A stretch of 64,000 bases of DNA from Dermatemys mawii (taxonomy: Eukaryota; Chordata; Testudines; Dermatemydidae). Under the pieces are notes generated by a model. That model saw only the letters and a list, made by a program, of their open reading frames with translations. It was not told the DNA's origin and did not search any database. A program made the translations under genes and the position numbers. This document shows, in pieces, positions 9,376 to 22,700 of this stretch. The stretch covers positions 18,667,241-18,731,240 of the forward strand of contig ML677365.1 in the NCBI GenBank assembly GCA_007922305.1, in the 5' to 3' direction. Each line of letters starts with the position of its first letter. Position 1 is the first letter of the stretch.

Positions 9376-12300
9376 TCTGAAATCTATGTTGCTCAAAATT
9401 TGGTGGGATTTTCTGTTCTATCTTAGCATAGTATATTGTTAACAGTGGGGAGTGAAAGTAGGATATGGGTTTTTTTAGTGCCTCATATCCACATTCTTGA
9501 AACTATTATTAGGAATAAGTTGGTAGTTATAACAAAATTCTTAAATGCAAGCTAGTTCAGTAAAGATGCTGTACAGACTTACTAACATCTGAGCAGCATG
9601 TCAGTGGCAACTACCCAATTACATCCAGTTATTTACTGACCTTTTCCTATAGGAATGAAAGACTTTGGCTTAAATCTAGATGTTTAGAATGCTTTTCTCG
9701 GTAGTATGCTGCTACTTTTAAAATTGAAACAAGGAATAGAAAGTGAGGTTGCTTGTTTCTGTTGAGGGTCAGAGAATAAGTTAGGTTCCCTCTATTTGTG
9801 ATATATTTTGCATTATAAGAAATAGCAAGATTATAACATTGCTGTTTAAATTGAGTGGGAGATTTACAAAATTGAACTAATAGAATTTAGATGCTTAAAA
9901 GTCAATCCTGTGTTTTATGTGTCAGTCCCCCACAGTATTGTTTTAATCCATGAGTTCCCTACTGTAATTACCTGCTTACCATTAAAACAGTAAATATTAA
10001 TATGCAATTTTTCATTCATTGTAAGGTAATAAAGAAATCTCAATTCTGATAGTGGCACTCTTACTGACAGCTCTAAATTATACAGAGTTGTGGGTTATTA
10101 CTGTATTTTAAAACAGGGCTTCTGAGTTTTTGTAATAACTGAGTTAGTTCTGCTGATGCCTTAGGCTTTCTTATTTCTTGGCCAATGAATTTCTGGGGTT
10201 TTGTATGAACTGTATGTGACGGATTAGTGTGTGCCACTGCATAGCAATGGAGAAAGCTTAAAGCAGTTCTTGTAGGGGCAGATGAAGAGCCAGAACTGTC
10301 AATAAGAAAGAGCAGTTGTTGGTAGTAAAAAACTGCATATTAGCTGAAACAGTCTGCCTTTTGAATTGAAAGAGGAGGGGTTGATTAATCAAAAACATTC
10401 ATATATCATACAAGCATGCAATACAGTGCATTTTTCCCCTAACTAATCTTATCTGGGACACTGTGAAAGCAATAGTCACTTGAAATCAGTTTGGATTTTA
10501 AGATCACAATTAAGTTTGGCTATGACGAAGATTTGTTGAATCCTACTAATAGGAACACAGACTTGCATAAAACTTCATATGAGACCTGTAAGACATTAAA
10601 CAAATGCTTAATTACCAAATTTTTAAAACCAAATGCTGGAAAACTTCTGGATGCTTTATTGCTACTGCAGTTTTTTTTCTGTCATTCAAGAAATGTATTT
10701 TGAGTACTAATTTTAGAAATGGGCTTTTGTAAATTCCTCAGTGACTACTGAGAACTTAACCTCCCTATCCCACCCCCTCCTTCGAATAAAAGGGAACAGA
10801 AGAAGAAAAGCAAGCAGCATTGTCCCTTGAATTCTTTTAAGACGAAGAATTTAAATAACTGTTTTTTTGAGTTGCTCCTTGTAAGTAGTCCCATCTTTTT
10901 TCAAAGGGTAGGAAATTGGTTTCAGTACTTCTGCTTTAAATGTGGAAATGGCAGTGCTCTGCCTGTACATGGAGAAACCTGAGAGATGAGAAATTGAGAT
11001 ACAGTAAAACTTTCAAAAGTGACTTAGGCTCCTGAGTCGCTTTAAAAAATTTTACGTACTCTTGCCTCATTTAAATTTATAGTTGAAAGTAGTTTTGGTA
11101 GTAAGCAGGTTTTGAATCCTGCCAGTTTTTATTTTGAAATAGAACTTAATATCAAATATCAAAATATCAAAACTACTACTCCTGAGAGCTGGCAAAATAA
11201 AATGAACATCATTTTATCTAATCTTTGAGTTAGAAAAAAATTCCAGACAGGAAATCTGTAACTGCAGTGACAAATACAAAATGATGAATTTCATCTGGAA
11301 GAAGCTTTTGGTAAGATTTCTGTACACTACTTTTAACGTATTTTAAAGTCCACAGTTCTTCCAGCTCTTACAAAACACCATATCTCAACTATTGGAAAAT
11401 ATTGCTAATGCTTTCAACCAAGTTCTTGCATTTTTGAAGTTATAGAACCTTTATGCTGCTTACTAACAGCCATCTGGAAGTAAAAATATATAAATCTGAC
11501 AACATATTTGCTGTTTCTTTGAAGTGTTTAGTTCTATGCAGCTGTCTATATAAAATGGCTTTTCCATCTCCAGGGCTGTAGTTAGTTCACTATATATTTT
11601 ACTGAAGAGTTTTTTTATTGATAGATTAAAACCAACAGTTACAGTAGGGAAAGCTGGATTATTTTTCAGTAATTGTACACAGTAAGAAATAAAATGAATG
11701 TATTGGGGAATATATTTTGGTTAGACTGTTTAAAACATTTTTTTTACCATGTTTAACTCCATTGACTAATGAACGGTGAAAAGAAAAGATGGCTTTGATA
11801 AAGATTTAGACCTCTGCCCCTTTACCATATAAACTCAGAGCCTGGGACATGAATGAAATCCTTCGAAAAGACCCAACTTGCTATTCCTGACTTTTTTATG
11901 GCAAAAATCCTTAAAGGTCATTTGCATACACTGTTAAGAAGCATAATTTAAACCCCTTCCTTGCAGGTCACCCATAATTTATAATTATTGTCTTGGATGC
12001 AATAGTAAACACTGATCCCCTGCGACCACCAGTGGTGAAAATGCCAAAAGAACATTATTTAACTAAGAAATGTTGCCATGAAAAATATCACCTATTACGG
12101 CTTTCTTAACATGTTAGGGTTTTCTGGGTTAGCTACAGTCATATTCTACCTTACTTCAGTTACTTTCAAACACCTCATACAAGTCCTAGATAGATTCTTC
12201 AGAAAAGTACATTGCAATACTCAATTCATCTCGCATAGAGGAAAATTATTAGGAGAGGATGCTGATGAGCTGCATTACTGTACTAGGAAAAGGTAGCTGG

Positions 12301-13205
12301 AAGCCTGGTTCTCCAGTATTTTTACATACTACGTACCTGCTTAGATAAATTCTCTACTTCCCTGGTATCAAAAAGATGGGGGCAGTGCATCCAAATTGAA
12401 CAAACTCAAAACATGAAAGTCTCTTTGAGCTGGATCCAGGTCTGCATTGATGCAGGCAGTAGTGGCGCTAAGCATTCTTGGATGGCTTAAACTATAACAC
12501 TGACTATGTATCTTTTGAGACACTGTGCTGGTGTTTTAGCAGTCTTCAACTATATCTGGCAATTCAGCACTTTGGGGTGGATTCAGAAGCAGAGGAAACA
12601 ACAATCATGGTCCTTCTCTCTTTGATGCTGTTCTGCTGTGCTGACAGAGTGTGAAGCTGCTAAGCAGTCTTCCTTCCTAGGTGCCATGCCTGAAGTACAG
12701 GAAATAACTCATTGGCAAGGAAAGTGCTAGACCAGTAGAACAAATGCTAACCTCACCCAGCTAGGCTCAAGCAACAGTGTGGCATGGTATGCCAAGATCA
12801 CCACCATGCTAATGATCTGGAACAGAAAGGTCTCAGGTACTTGTGCATTAAGGCAGAGGTGAAAGCAGATAAGGTATATTTGGGATCTGATTAAGTGCTG
12901 AAGTTTGAAGGAGTGTGGTATGCTCATTGGTGATTAAAGGCAAGAAGGAACTGACTGGTATTTTTCAAAGAGCAGCATATATACTCAGCCACGGCTGATG
13001 GGCAGTAACAATTAAGCAGCCTTGCTGCTTCTACCATCACTGGCCCCAAAGCCTTAAGTGCTAGGGAAGATGTGCTGAAGAACTAAAACACAGCATTTGT
13101 GCAGCCTTCCCCTTCCTATCTTTAAATATTCCACAATCAGAACTAAGTTACTTCTATTGATGATGCAGAAGTGAGAACAGTTATACACTCTACTGATGAT
13201 AATTT
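9376..13205. other. Convergent intergenic region, nothing recognised
   Basis: AT-rich sequence between the RBM12B and CIBAR1 3' ends. Only short unrelated frames were seen. Distal RBM12B 3' UTR could extend into its start. Confidence 0.4.
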
Positions 13206-13209
13206 CATC

Positions 13210-13985
13210 TATTTCAGATCATTTCTCCAGTTTGTCCAGATCATTTTGAATTCTAATTCTGTCCTCTAAAGCACTTGTAACCCCCTCCCAGCTCTCTATT
13301 ATCCATAGACTTTATAAATATACTCTATGCCATTATCCAAATCACGTATGAAGCTACTGAATACAACTAGACCCACGCCAGATCTCTGTGCAACTCCATT
13401 CAATATGACTTTCCAGATGAATTGTGAGCTATTGATAAATACTGAGTATAGTTTTCAAGCCAGTTGTACAGCCACCCGTTAGTATTTTCATCTAGGCTCT
13501 GTTTCTCTAGTTTGTTTATAATAAGGTTATATAAGACAGCATCAAAAGCCTTAGAAAAGTCAAGATGTATCATCTTATCCACAAGCCTTAGTATCCTGCC
13601 AAAGGAGAATATTAATTAGGTTGATTTGTTCTTGACAAATGTAGCTTGACTGATCACTTTATTTTCTTCTAGTTTCTTTACAAATTTATTTATTTGCTCC
13701 ATTATCTTCCCGGATACTGAATTTAAGGTCACTGGCCTAATTCCCTGGGTTGTCCTTATTCCCTCTTTTAATTAATAGATACTATATTGGCCCTTTTCCA
13801 GTTATCAGGGTCTCTCTCCTGTCCTCCATGAATTCTAAAAGATAATCACTAACGGCTCACAAATCTCTTCATTCATTTCCTTAAGTATTCTTAGATGTAT
13901 TTCATCAGGCCCTCTTGACTTGACATTTGAATTGTCTAAGTAATTCTTTACTTCTTGTTTCCTATTTTAGCCTCCACTCCTGTTC
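13210..13985 (-). mobile_element. CR1-type LINE reverse-transcriptase fragment
   Basis: Minus-strand translation contains MIHLDFSKAFDAVLYNLII, the conserved D-F-S-K-A-F-D block of the CR1 reverse transcriptase, at 13582-13400, with family-typical flanks in other frames. Both ends are truncated and stops and frameshifts are present. Inactive. Confidence 0.85.
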
Positions 13986-14059
13986 CATTTACACTGCTGT
14001 TCACTGATAGTGTTCAATCACTGCTAACTTTTTTGGTGAAAACAAACAAAAATAGCATT

Positions 14060-14532
14060 TAACACTGGAATGGTATACAGGAAGGGGCTCAGGGCAAGGG
14101 GTTGGGGTGCAGGATGTGGGCTCCAGCCCAGCACCGCTTACCTTGAGCAGCTCCGGGGTGACAGTGACATGCAGCGGGACTAAGGTAGGGCTCCTTATCT
14201 GCCCTGGCCTCACGTTGCTCCCAGAAGTGGCCAGCATGTCCAGCGGTGGCAGGCTGGGCTGGCCCGAGCTGGGGGACTTTGCGCACTGCCCTCACCTGTG
14301 GGTACCACCCCTGAAGCTCCCATTGGCTGCGGTTCCCCATTCACGGCCCATTGGAACTGCTGGGGGCAGTACCTACAGGTGAGGGCAGCACATGGAGCCC
14401 TCTCCCGCAGAGACCACAGGGATGAACCTGCCTTAGCCCCACTGTCCATGGGCTGGAAATCCCATGGGCCATATTGAAAGCCCTAACGGGCTAGATCCAG
14501 CCTGTGGGCCGTAGATTGCCCTCCACTGTGCT
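14060..14532. mobile_element. GC-rich hAT-like non-autonomous repeat
   Basis: The right end reads ggccgtagattgccctccactg, a typical terminal sequence of hAT-type repeats (compare CAGTGG-type ends at 30633 and 52872). The interior is GC-rich with spurious open frames on both strands. The left terminus is not recognisable, so it is probably truncated. Confidence 0.55.
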
Positions 14533-16060
14533 ACAATAATCCCTAAGATTTTTCATGACTGTCCTCTTCTACTATGCTTTTAATTTCATCTCACTATACC
14601 TAACTAATCTCCCTCGACTGGGCCAATTTGACTGTTAGTCATCTCTGGAACCTCATAATTGCCTCTCATTTCCCACCCCTTTTAAAAATACAGCACAAAA
14701 CTCACTTTTATGCTATCTACACCCAGTAAGTTGTCAACTAGTTTGTCCATTTGGATGATGGATTAGATGACAGTATCTGAAAGGGAAAGGATATGATCTA
14801 AGGTCCACTTATGAGTGCTTAGTCTTTTCCTCCTTATCAACTGTTCTATGGCTACATTTTTACTGTAATATTTTTATTAATGTACTGTAAGATGTTATTC
14901 CTAAATTTTTTTTACATGTTCCTATCTGATTTTTTCTGAACTACACTATGTTTTAAGAGATTCATTTGGGTTTTCACCAGTGTTACGTTGTAGCAAGGCT
15001 TGGTTTTCCTCACAAGTGTGTATTATAATATTCTACAGTATCAAAGATTGAAGATTACACTTGTCCATGTAATATAAATTGTGAACTATTCCTCAGTGCA
15101 TTTTTGTTTCCCCCATAGTACCTAAAAGTGTCTTAGATGCCAGAGAATCCAGTTATATTTTACTGAGTCTAGCTAGTGCCTACTTAAGATACTAATTTAG
15201 ATTATGTGTTATCCATTCCTGGATACAGGTAAGTGTCAAAATTCCAAATGACAAAGAAAACAGAATTCCTTAAAACCCTTTATTTTTCCATCCTGTACAC
15301 AGATAGTTTCAATAACTGCAGATTAAGATCAGTAAATACTGAAGATCAAGATCAATAAAATACTGAAATAACTATCTGGCAGACAGTCAATACTCCATAC
15401 AATAATACTGAATATAAATTCGATCCAGGAATGTGTATAAGAAGAGATATATAGGAAAATACACTGAAATCTTGTATCAACTGTCCATAACTGCTCCAGT
15501 GGTAAGAATCAATAACTAAACTGACTAGTATAAAAGGCAAGTATGAAAAGGTGATGTATACTTACACAATGGTTCTTTTATCATGAAGGCACTTTTACAT
15601 AAAAAGGAAACTGTATGAAAAAGGAGAGCTCTTGGGCTAGATCCTTGGTTCAGATACAAGCCATTTGCACCACTCCGGTGGTGTAAACACCATAAAGCTA
15701 TCTTAACTAGCCAGTTGAGGCTTTCCCCAGTTTGGGGGAATCCCCAAGAAACAGGAAAGTAGAAGACAGCAAGATGCTATTCTGCCTCCTCATCCATGTC
15801 ATAGGGACATTCGCCAGGCAAGGTAATAGGCCACAATCACTTCTGTATTCTGCTTTGTAGCTATCACATCTGCTCTTTGGGGTTGTAGATAGCCACAAAC
15901 AAGTTCCAATAGTAGCTGCATTACAACGTGGCCCCAAGATTGAGATGGAGTGGGTGAAATGAAGCTAGTACACAGATATCTAAATCCTATGACAAATATA
16001 GCTGAGCTAGTAAGAATGAGGATCCTTGTGTTCACTATCTGTCTAGGCAATAATTAAATA
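14533..16060. other. Intergenic / CIBAR1 3' flank, nothing recognised
   Basis: AT-rich sequence without recognised repeats or genes. A minus-strand AATAAA (15279-15284) is a possible distal CIBAR1 polyadenylation signal. Confidence 0.35.
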
Positions 16061-16238
16061 CACCAGTCCCTCGCTAGAACATGGGATTTGGGATCCATGC
16101 CACGTCTGGCATTATAGCAGGAACCACGTTATATAGATGCGCATTTTTGTGAACAAACTAAATTTGGGATCCATGGCTGCGACTGCCTTCTATTGGAATT
16201 CACGTTCTACTGATGCACATTCTAGCGAGGGTCTGGTG
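16061..16238. mobile_element. Short DNA-transposon derivative with terminal inverted repeats
   Basis: A 178-bp element whose ends, caccagtccctcgctagaa and ttctagcgagggtctggtg, are inverted repeats of 19 bp with one mismatch. The style suggests a Tc1/mariner (Tigger-like) derivative, but a clean TA duplication is not preserved. Confidence 0.65.
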
Positions 16239-16494
16239 CATTACACTATATCACTTTGAATGCAATAGTAGACAAAAAATGAAGTTTGACTAAAATTATA
16301 TACACTATACAAGCTTGTAGTGTAATTCTATTGAAATATTATTCGCTTTTCATTTTCTGTCTACTGAAATCATCCATTTTCAGTACACTTAATTACAGTC
16401 TTCAAGACTGACTTGCTGTTCAGGTAACAAATAGACAACCAAATAAACAGGATTAAATGTTGCTGCAAATTTCTGGCTGCTCTGTTGTAATTAT

Positions 16495-16500
16495 TTTAAT
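16495..16500 (-). terminator. CIBAR1: Candidate CIBAR1 polyadenylation signal (ATTAAA)
   Basis: Minus-strand ATTAAA about 106 nt beyond the stop codon. A canonical AATAAA occurs further out at 15284-15279. Motif-based only. Confidence 0.3.
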
Positions 16501-16605
16501 GGATGACCTCAGTGAAATTCTCATACTCTAAAATATAAAAGCTATTAAGCAAAGACAGGTCGCTTTGTCATGTGAAAAAAACAAAACTTAGAACAGTTCG
16601 CAAAG

Positions 16606-16707
16606 TTATCTCTCTTCCTTGGTAGCTTCCAGTTCGTTATCTTCCTCTTCTTCCTCCTCCTCTTCATCTTCCTCCTCCTCTTTTCTTAGCCGACTGTTAG
16701 AAATTTG
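16606..16707 (-). CDS. CIBAR1: CIBAR1 coding exon 8, acidic C-terminus
   Basis: A 102-nt exon after acceptor atttttag encoding QISNSRLRK, a run of 14 residues that is all Glu except one Asp, then [11 protein letters not shown] and a TAA stop. CRLRK followed by an acidic tail is the human pattern, but the human tail has fewer consecutive Glu. The run is encoded by GAG/GAA repeats prone to length change. Confidence 0.9.
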   Translation of the reverse strand, partial: QISNSRLRKEEEEDEEEEEEEEDNELEATKEER

Positions 16708-19700
16708 CTAAAAATGGAATCCAACACAAGTCATACTTTTTTCATGACACTTTGGAAAAAAAAAGTTCCCTACTCCAAATACATGCAGTTTTAGGACTGA
16801 ACTGGTTGTGTTACTGTTAAAAAAAAAAAAAAAGATATCTAAATTTTCTGCAAGGAGTATATCATCAAGCATAAAACACAGTACATAATATAAACTTCAG
16901 CTAGCTAACTGCAGAGACTGATTTTTAAAATAGCGACAGAGTCCTGTGGCATCTTACAGACTAACAGACATACGCATCTGACGAAGTGGGTATTCACCCC
17001 CAAAATATGTCTGTTAGTCTATAAGGTGCCATAGGACTGTGCAGATCCAGACTAACACGGCTTCCCCTCTGATACTTGATTTTAAAATGTTGCTCATATG
17101 ATACCAGTGTCAGTAAAAGAGGAAAAATAAATATACATTTATGGGACAGAGTTAATGCACTAGTGGCAGTCCAATACTGCTAGTGGGCCCTATCTAGGAT
17201 ATGGCCGTTACAGTGACACCACTATGGTGCCACAGCACCGAAGTGTAGATCCTTCCTGCAGTGATGGAAGGGATTTTTTCCATTGCTGTAGGAACTTCAC
17301 TTGCCCAAGTGATAGTAGCTAGGTTGAAGGAACCTTCTTCCATCAACCTAGCTCTTTCTACAACGGGGGGGTGTAGGTCAGCATAGCTACAGTGCTGAAG
17401 GGGATGACTTTTTCAGACTCCTACATGCTGTAGCTATGTCATCCTAACTTTTAAGCATATATCAGGCTGTAAGTAATCCACGTGTTTCGTTGATATTGCA
17501 AGCCAGCTGTGCAGGGAACTCTGTAGAGTCCTTGTAAGAATTAGGAAAAAAGAATCCAACCTCTTCAATTAGTGAAGAATCAGCAATGACAAGCTCCAGA
17601 GGAACATTCATGTCTTTCTCCTGAGAAAGGATCACCGCAAGGTATGGTCTTGGTGTGTTTTCTCCCTTTTCCCACAAATATCAGAACTCCTTTCTTCTCA
17701 CAGTTTTCCACGCATGAGAGATGGTATTTCTGTCCCTGCCCTCCTGCTACTAGTTATTGGGGGGGGGGCAATCTATATGTTCTTTCTTTGCTTCCCCAAC
17801 CATAACCTACATCTTAGGTGGCTGCTGTCCAATTTTATTCTATCTTCAGACAGTCTCTGCTGTCCAGTCCCCCCTGCTGCTGACATAAGGGCTTAAACTT
17901 GACTCCCACTCTTTTATGGGAGCTGTGATCGTACTTATAGGTAACCATTCAAAGAAGGGACTAGGTCTTGCTGGAAAAAAAACAAAACAAAAAAAACACA
18001 ATCTAAGAGAGGTGCAAGAGGAGTAAAACAATGCAAATACTAAAGTCTGGTTATTTTTCTCCCTGATTCACTTTTCTAAAAAGTTATGGTTTTATTTCCA
18101 AGTGTCCTTTGAAACCATCTGATTTATAATTATTACCTAGCCACATTGACAGACAGGCAGTTTGGACCTGATCTGTGCAGATTCTACCTATGAGTCCCAT
18201 CTATTTTTAATCACTAGATGCAGAAAAAGTTTTTGACTAAGTAAACTGGTATTCCTTAAAAGATACTTCAGATACATTTGGTTTAGGCCCTAAATTTCAA
18301 AACTAGATTAACGTCTTATATTCCAACCCATATGCTATTATATGAGTAAATGGATAGTTATAAACATTCCTAATTTTTAGAGGCACAAACCAAGAATGTC
18401 CCATATCACCTCTTTTGCCACAGAAATGGATTCATTTGCCCAATCACTCAAATAATCACTCAATATCCTAATATAAATGGAATTACAATATGAACCAGGG
18501 AACACAAGTTACCCTTATATGCAGAAGTCATGGTATGTGTTAGAAATCCAGATCACACACTACTAGTTGCAAGAGGAAATCTTAAAATTTGGCAAAAAGT
18601 CAGGATTTAAAATAACCAAGTCAGAGTACCTGGATGTAGAGGAGGGCTCTGATTCATAGAGTGATATACAAGATAAATACAAATATAAATGGGTAACTAC
18701 GTCATTAAGATATCTCGGAATATACTTTTCTAAAAGAAGGCAAGACTTATATAATACTAATTATAGTCCTTTGATTAAGAAAATTGAGACATCTAGAAAT
18801 TTGGTAAAAATGTGAAATTTCAAAGGCAAAACTACAGGTAGTTAAAATGAATGTCTGATCCTCAAATAGCTTCCTTTTCTAAAAGCTCCTGGTTTTAGTC
18901 CCTGGAAGTCCCGTAGATCAATGACATCCACAATAAATAAATTCATTTAGACAAATAAGAACCCCACGGTTAAGCAATCTATGTTATAAAGGCCAGGATA
19001 CACAGCAGAATTGACTTTATAACCACTCTTAAAAACAACAATAGATGCCTGGGATAGTTTATTTAGAAATCTAAACCCACATCTATCACCTCTAATATCC
19101 ATGACAGACAATATAGAAATTAACACCATAAAAACCTAGCAAGTTTTGACATTTGGGAACTTACAGGAATATCAAAATTCTGCCATCTGTTTTACGTTTA
19201 GATCACTTGATGAAATATGACTCTCAAGAGACACCAAAATTCCAGTGTATCAATCCACCCCACAAAAAGGCAAATCTAAGAAAATTGTTGGAATTTGAAG
19301 AACTACTTACATGAAACACAAAAGTTTACCTTCATTCTATAAAAAGTAACTTATTTAGGGCTTGTACACACTAGCATTTGACAGTATAACTTTAAGTCAC
19401 TTGGGTGTGAAAAAGCCACCTCCCTGAGCAATGTAATTTACACTGACCTAAGTGCCAGTGTGAACAGCACTATGGTGGCCGGAGAGGTTCTCCTGTCGAC
19501 ACAACTACCATCTTGCAGAAATGGATTTATTATACCAATGGGAGAGCTCTCTCCCATTGCATAGAGCAGGGGTCGGCAACCTTTCAGAAGTGGTGTGCCG
19601 AGTCTTCATTTATTCACTGTAATTTAAGGTTTTGCATGCCAGTGATACATTTTAATGTTTTTAGAAGGTCTCTTTCTGTAAGTCTATAATATAGAACTAA

Positions 19701-22700
19701 ACTATTGTTGTATGTAAAGTAAATACAGTTTTAAAAATGTTTAAGAAGCTTCATTTTAAATTAAATTACAATGCAGAGCCCCCGAGACCAGTGGCCAGGA
19801 CCCGGGCAGCATGAGTGCCACTAAAAATCAACTTGCGTGCAGCCTTCGGCACCCATGCCATAGGTTGCCTACCCCTGGCATAGAGCATCCCGTGCCATAG
19901 GTTGCCTACCCCTGGCATAGAGCATCTACATTAGCTGCACCTCTGTGATTGATTGGTGATCCCTCAATTCAAGGATGATCTCTACCATGGATTTACATAT
20001 GGGTCCTGAGATGACTCAGGAGTCCAATCCTGGAACTGCAAATCCACCTGCACTAGGTACAGACATTTTGTGGCAGGCAACCTGCCTGCTGGGAGAAAGT
20101 TCTTTCTTTTTCCTTCCTTCTCTCTTTTCAGCTTCAAGGGCAAGAGTCTGGCATCCGCACACAACATCCAGCCCAGTGAAGTTGGTGCATGAGGATCATT
20201 GCTTCAATGCTGGTGACATTGGCTTCAGCAAGGATGCTTGCATTAGTACAGCAATCTTGCTACTTGATGCAAACGATCTTCTGGAGGCATCTTTGGTGGT
20301 ACCTCTCCAGATTCCTGAGGTGCTGTCAATAGGTCACCCAAGTTTTGCATCCATAGAGGAGTGTGGATCTCGGTATCCTGCTGAATGTCATGGTCCATAA
20401 AACTGCACTGGAGCAATTTCCCAAAGGAAGCACTTGCGCACTGGATCCTGTGCTGCCCCATCTCATGTCAAATTTTGTGTTTTGAGAACACTGTCTACTA
20501 TAATATCAAATGTGTTCAACTGTCTCCAAAGTCTGACCCTTGATGGTCAATGTGCAAGATCTGAAGGAGGTTGATAGAGCACTTTAGCCTTCTCAATATT
20601 GAGAGAGTGTCCTAGTCTTCAGTAAGCTTGTGCAAGAAAATCCAGTGTGGACTGAAGGTCATTCTCAGCATGCATTAGGTTGACACAGTCATCAGCATAC
20701 AAGATCAGTAGTGGATGCCCTGAAATCTTTAGACTTCGAGCAGAGACGTTTAAAGAGTCGCCCATCCATTCTGTATTAAATGTCAACTCCATTGGGGAGT
20801 CGATCTTTAAAGAGGACCAAAGTAACTGCTAAATAGATGGAGGACAGGGTTGGGGCAACAATGCATCCTTGCTTAACCCCAGTTTTGATGATGAAAGGTT
20901 CTGTCTCAAGGCCATTACAGAGAACTGTGGCAGTCATCTGATCATGGAGAAGCCTTAAGACCTTAAATTTTGGAGGGCAGCCAAATCTGTCTAGCACCTT
21001 CCTCAGGGCTTTGCGACTGACAAAGTGAAAGGCCTTTATCAAATCAATGAAGGCCATATAAAGGCCCTGATTTTGCTCCCGAGACTTGTCCTGGATTTGG
21101 CATACAATGAAGGTCATTTCAGTTGTCCCATGGGATGGTCTAAAATCACATAGATTCCAGCACTATTTCCTCAGGAAGGGGAAGTAATTAGTTTAAGAGG
21201 ATGTGGGCAAGAATTTTCCCTCCTGTAGATAGCAAGGCAATGCCTCCATAGTTTCCACAGTCTGACTTATCTTCTCTTAAAGATGTTACAATGTTAACGT
21301 TTCTCAAGTTTTCTGGAATCACTGTAGCGATTCTAGTGTAGACTAGCCCTTACAGGAAATAACTATGTTCATGAAAAGATGGGAAGTTGATGTAGGCATA
21401 AACACCAAACCTGAGGAATGGAAGAACATATGCAGCAATAGTACCTACACCTCAACAAGAAAACTACACAAAATGATTTCTGAAGGGTACTTAGCTCCCC
21501 TTAAAATAAACAAATGTATGGTACAGGGACAGACAAATGCTGGAGAGAATGTAATGAAAAGGGAGTAATTTCTCCATATATTGTGGACCTGCCCAAAAAT
21601 TAGGACTGTTTGGAAAACCATTGGAGACTCCATAAGGAAGGGAAATAACTGGGTGTAACCTGTCAGAAAACCCCTTAGTATTTTTATTAAATTGTCCTGA
21701 AAACTGTTTGTAAAATCCATAAAGCATTAATCTCAGATGCCACTAAAATTAGTATAGTAAAGTGGTAGAAGAGGAGTGGCTCCTATAAGTCTACTGACAT
21801 AACTACTTAGAAATCTGTGGAAGTTTTATCTCTATTTAAGTTGTAATACAAGTTTTATATGATTTGTTATAAAAGAATGGATCTGTTAATAAATAATTAA
21901 AAAAATCGGATTTTCAGTATTTTCTTAATGGCACTTGAGTTCTCAATCCTAATATGCCACATGACACTGTCAAAATAGCAGCTTCCTGTTTTTAATTGTG
22001 GCTTATTATGTTTCTGGCATTTAAACATGTTTAATGACCCTGCCCTTAATGATTAGGATGTTGGATACCACACCAAAATTTTCTTAGAACTTGGATTTCT
22101 ATTCTACACAGAACCTGTTTTTTAAAAATGAACTACAAAGATTATAAGTAGCAAGTGATTCACAGTAGGTTCAAAGTAGCATTCATGTCATTTGGCAGAC
22201 TAAGGCCTGTTCTACACACATTTTGTGCATCAGTACTATTTCAGTTAGGGGTGGTTGTTTTTTGGTCCAAAATAGTTTTCCCCAGCATAAAGATGCCTTA
22301 TCCCATTTGGGAATAGCTATTCTGGTATAAAGTACCTGTGTACCAATACAACTATATCCACACTAGGGGGTCATACCAGTCATACAACTTGTGTGATAAG
22401 CCCTAACATATCATTTTTGACATTTACTATTGCTTTCCTGGTTGATAGCAGCTTAAAGAATTTTCTATTTATTGTTACTCAGTTGTTCCCAAATTATGAA
22501 GCATTCTCTATCCGCATGAGTGATAGAAATATTAGAGCAATATTTCACTTTTGGCTTGACAGCACACCTATACAAACTGATAACTAAGAGCTGACCCTTG
22601 TTATTTTACAGCCTTTATTCAGTGGGTGTGATATATAACTAGAACATTTCTAAAATGTAATACTGGACTATATCATTTGATACTTATTTTTCTCAGAGTT

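Larger units (their letters stand above)
19358..21349. mobile_element. TTA-flanked PIF/Harbinger-like element carrying nested insertions
   Basis: Ends gggcttgtacacactag and ctagtgtagactagccc are inverted repeats, flanked by TTA at 19355-19357 and 21350-21352. The element proper is probably a few hundred bases. Its length here is inflated by a hAT-type element (19567-19877) and an antisense LINE (about 19960-21325). It sits inside the L1/Tx1-like LINE. Confidence 0.75.

Noticed and set aside
20035..20400. 141-codon plus-strand frame at 19975-20400
   Set aside because: It is the complement of the 3' part of an antisense LINE.
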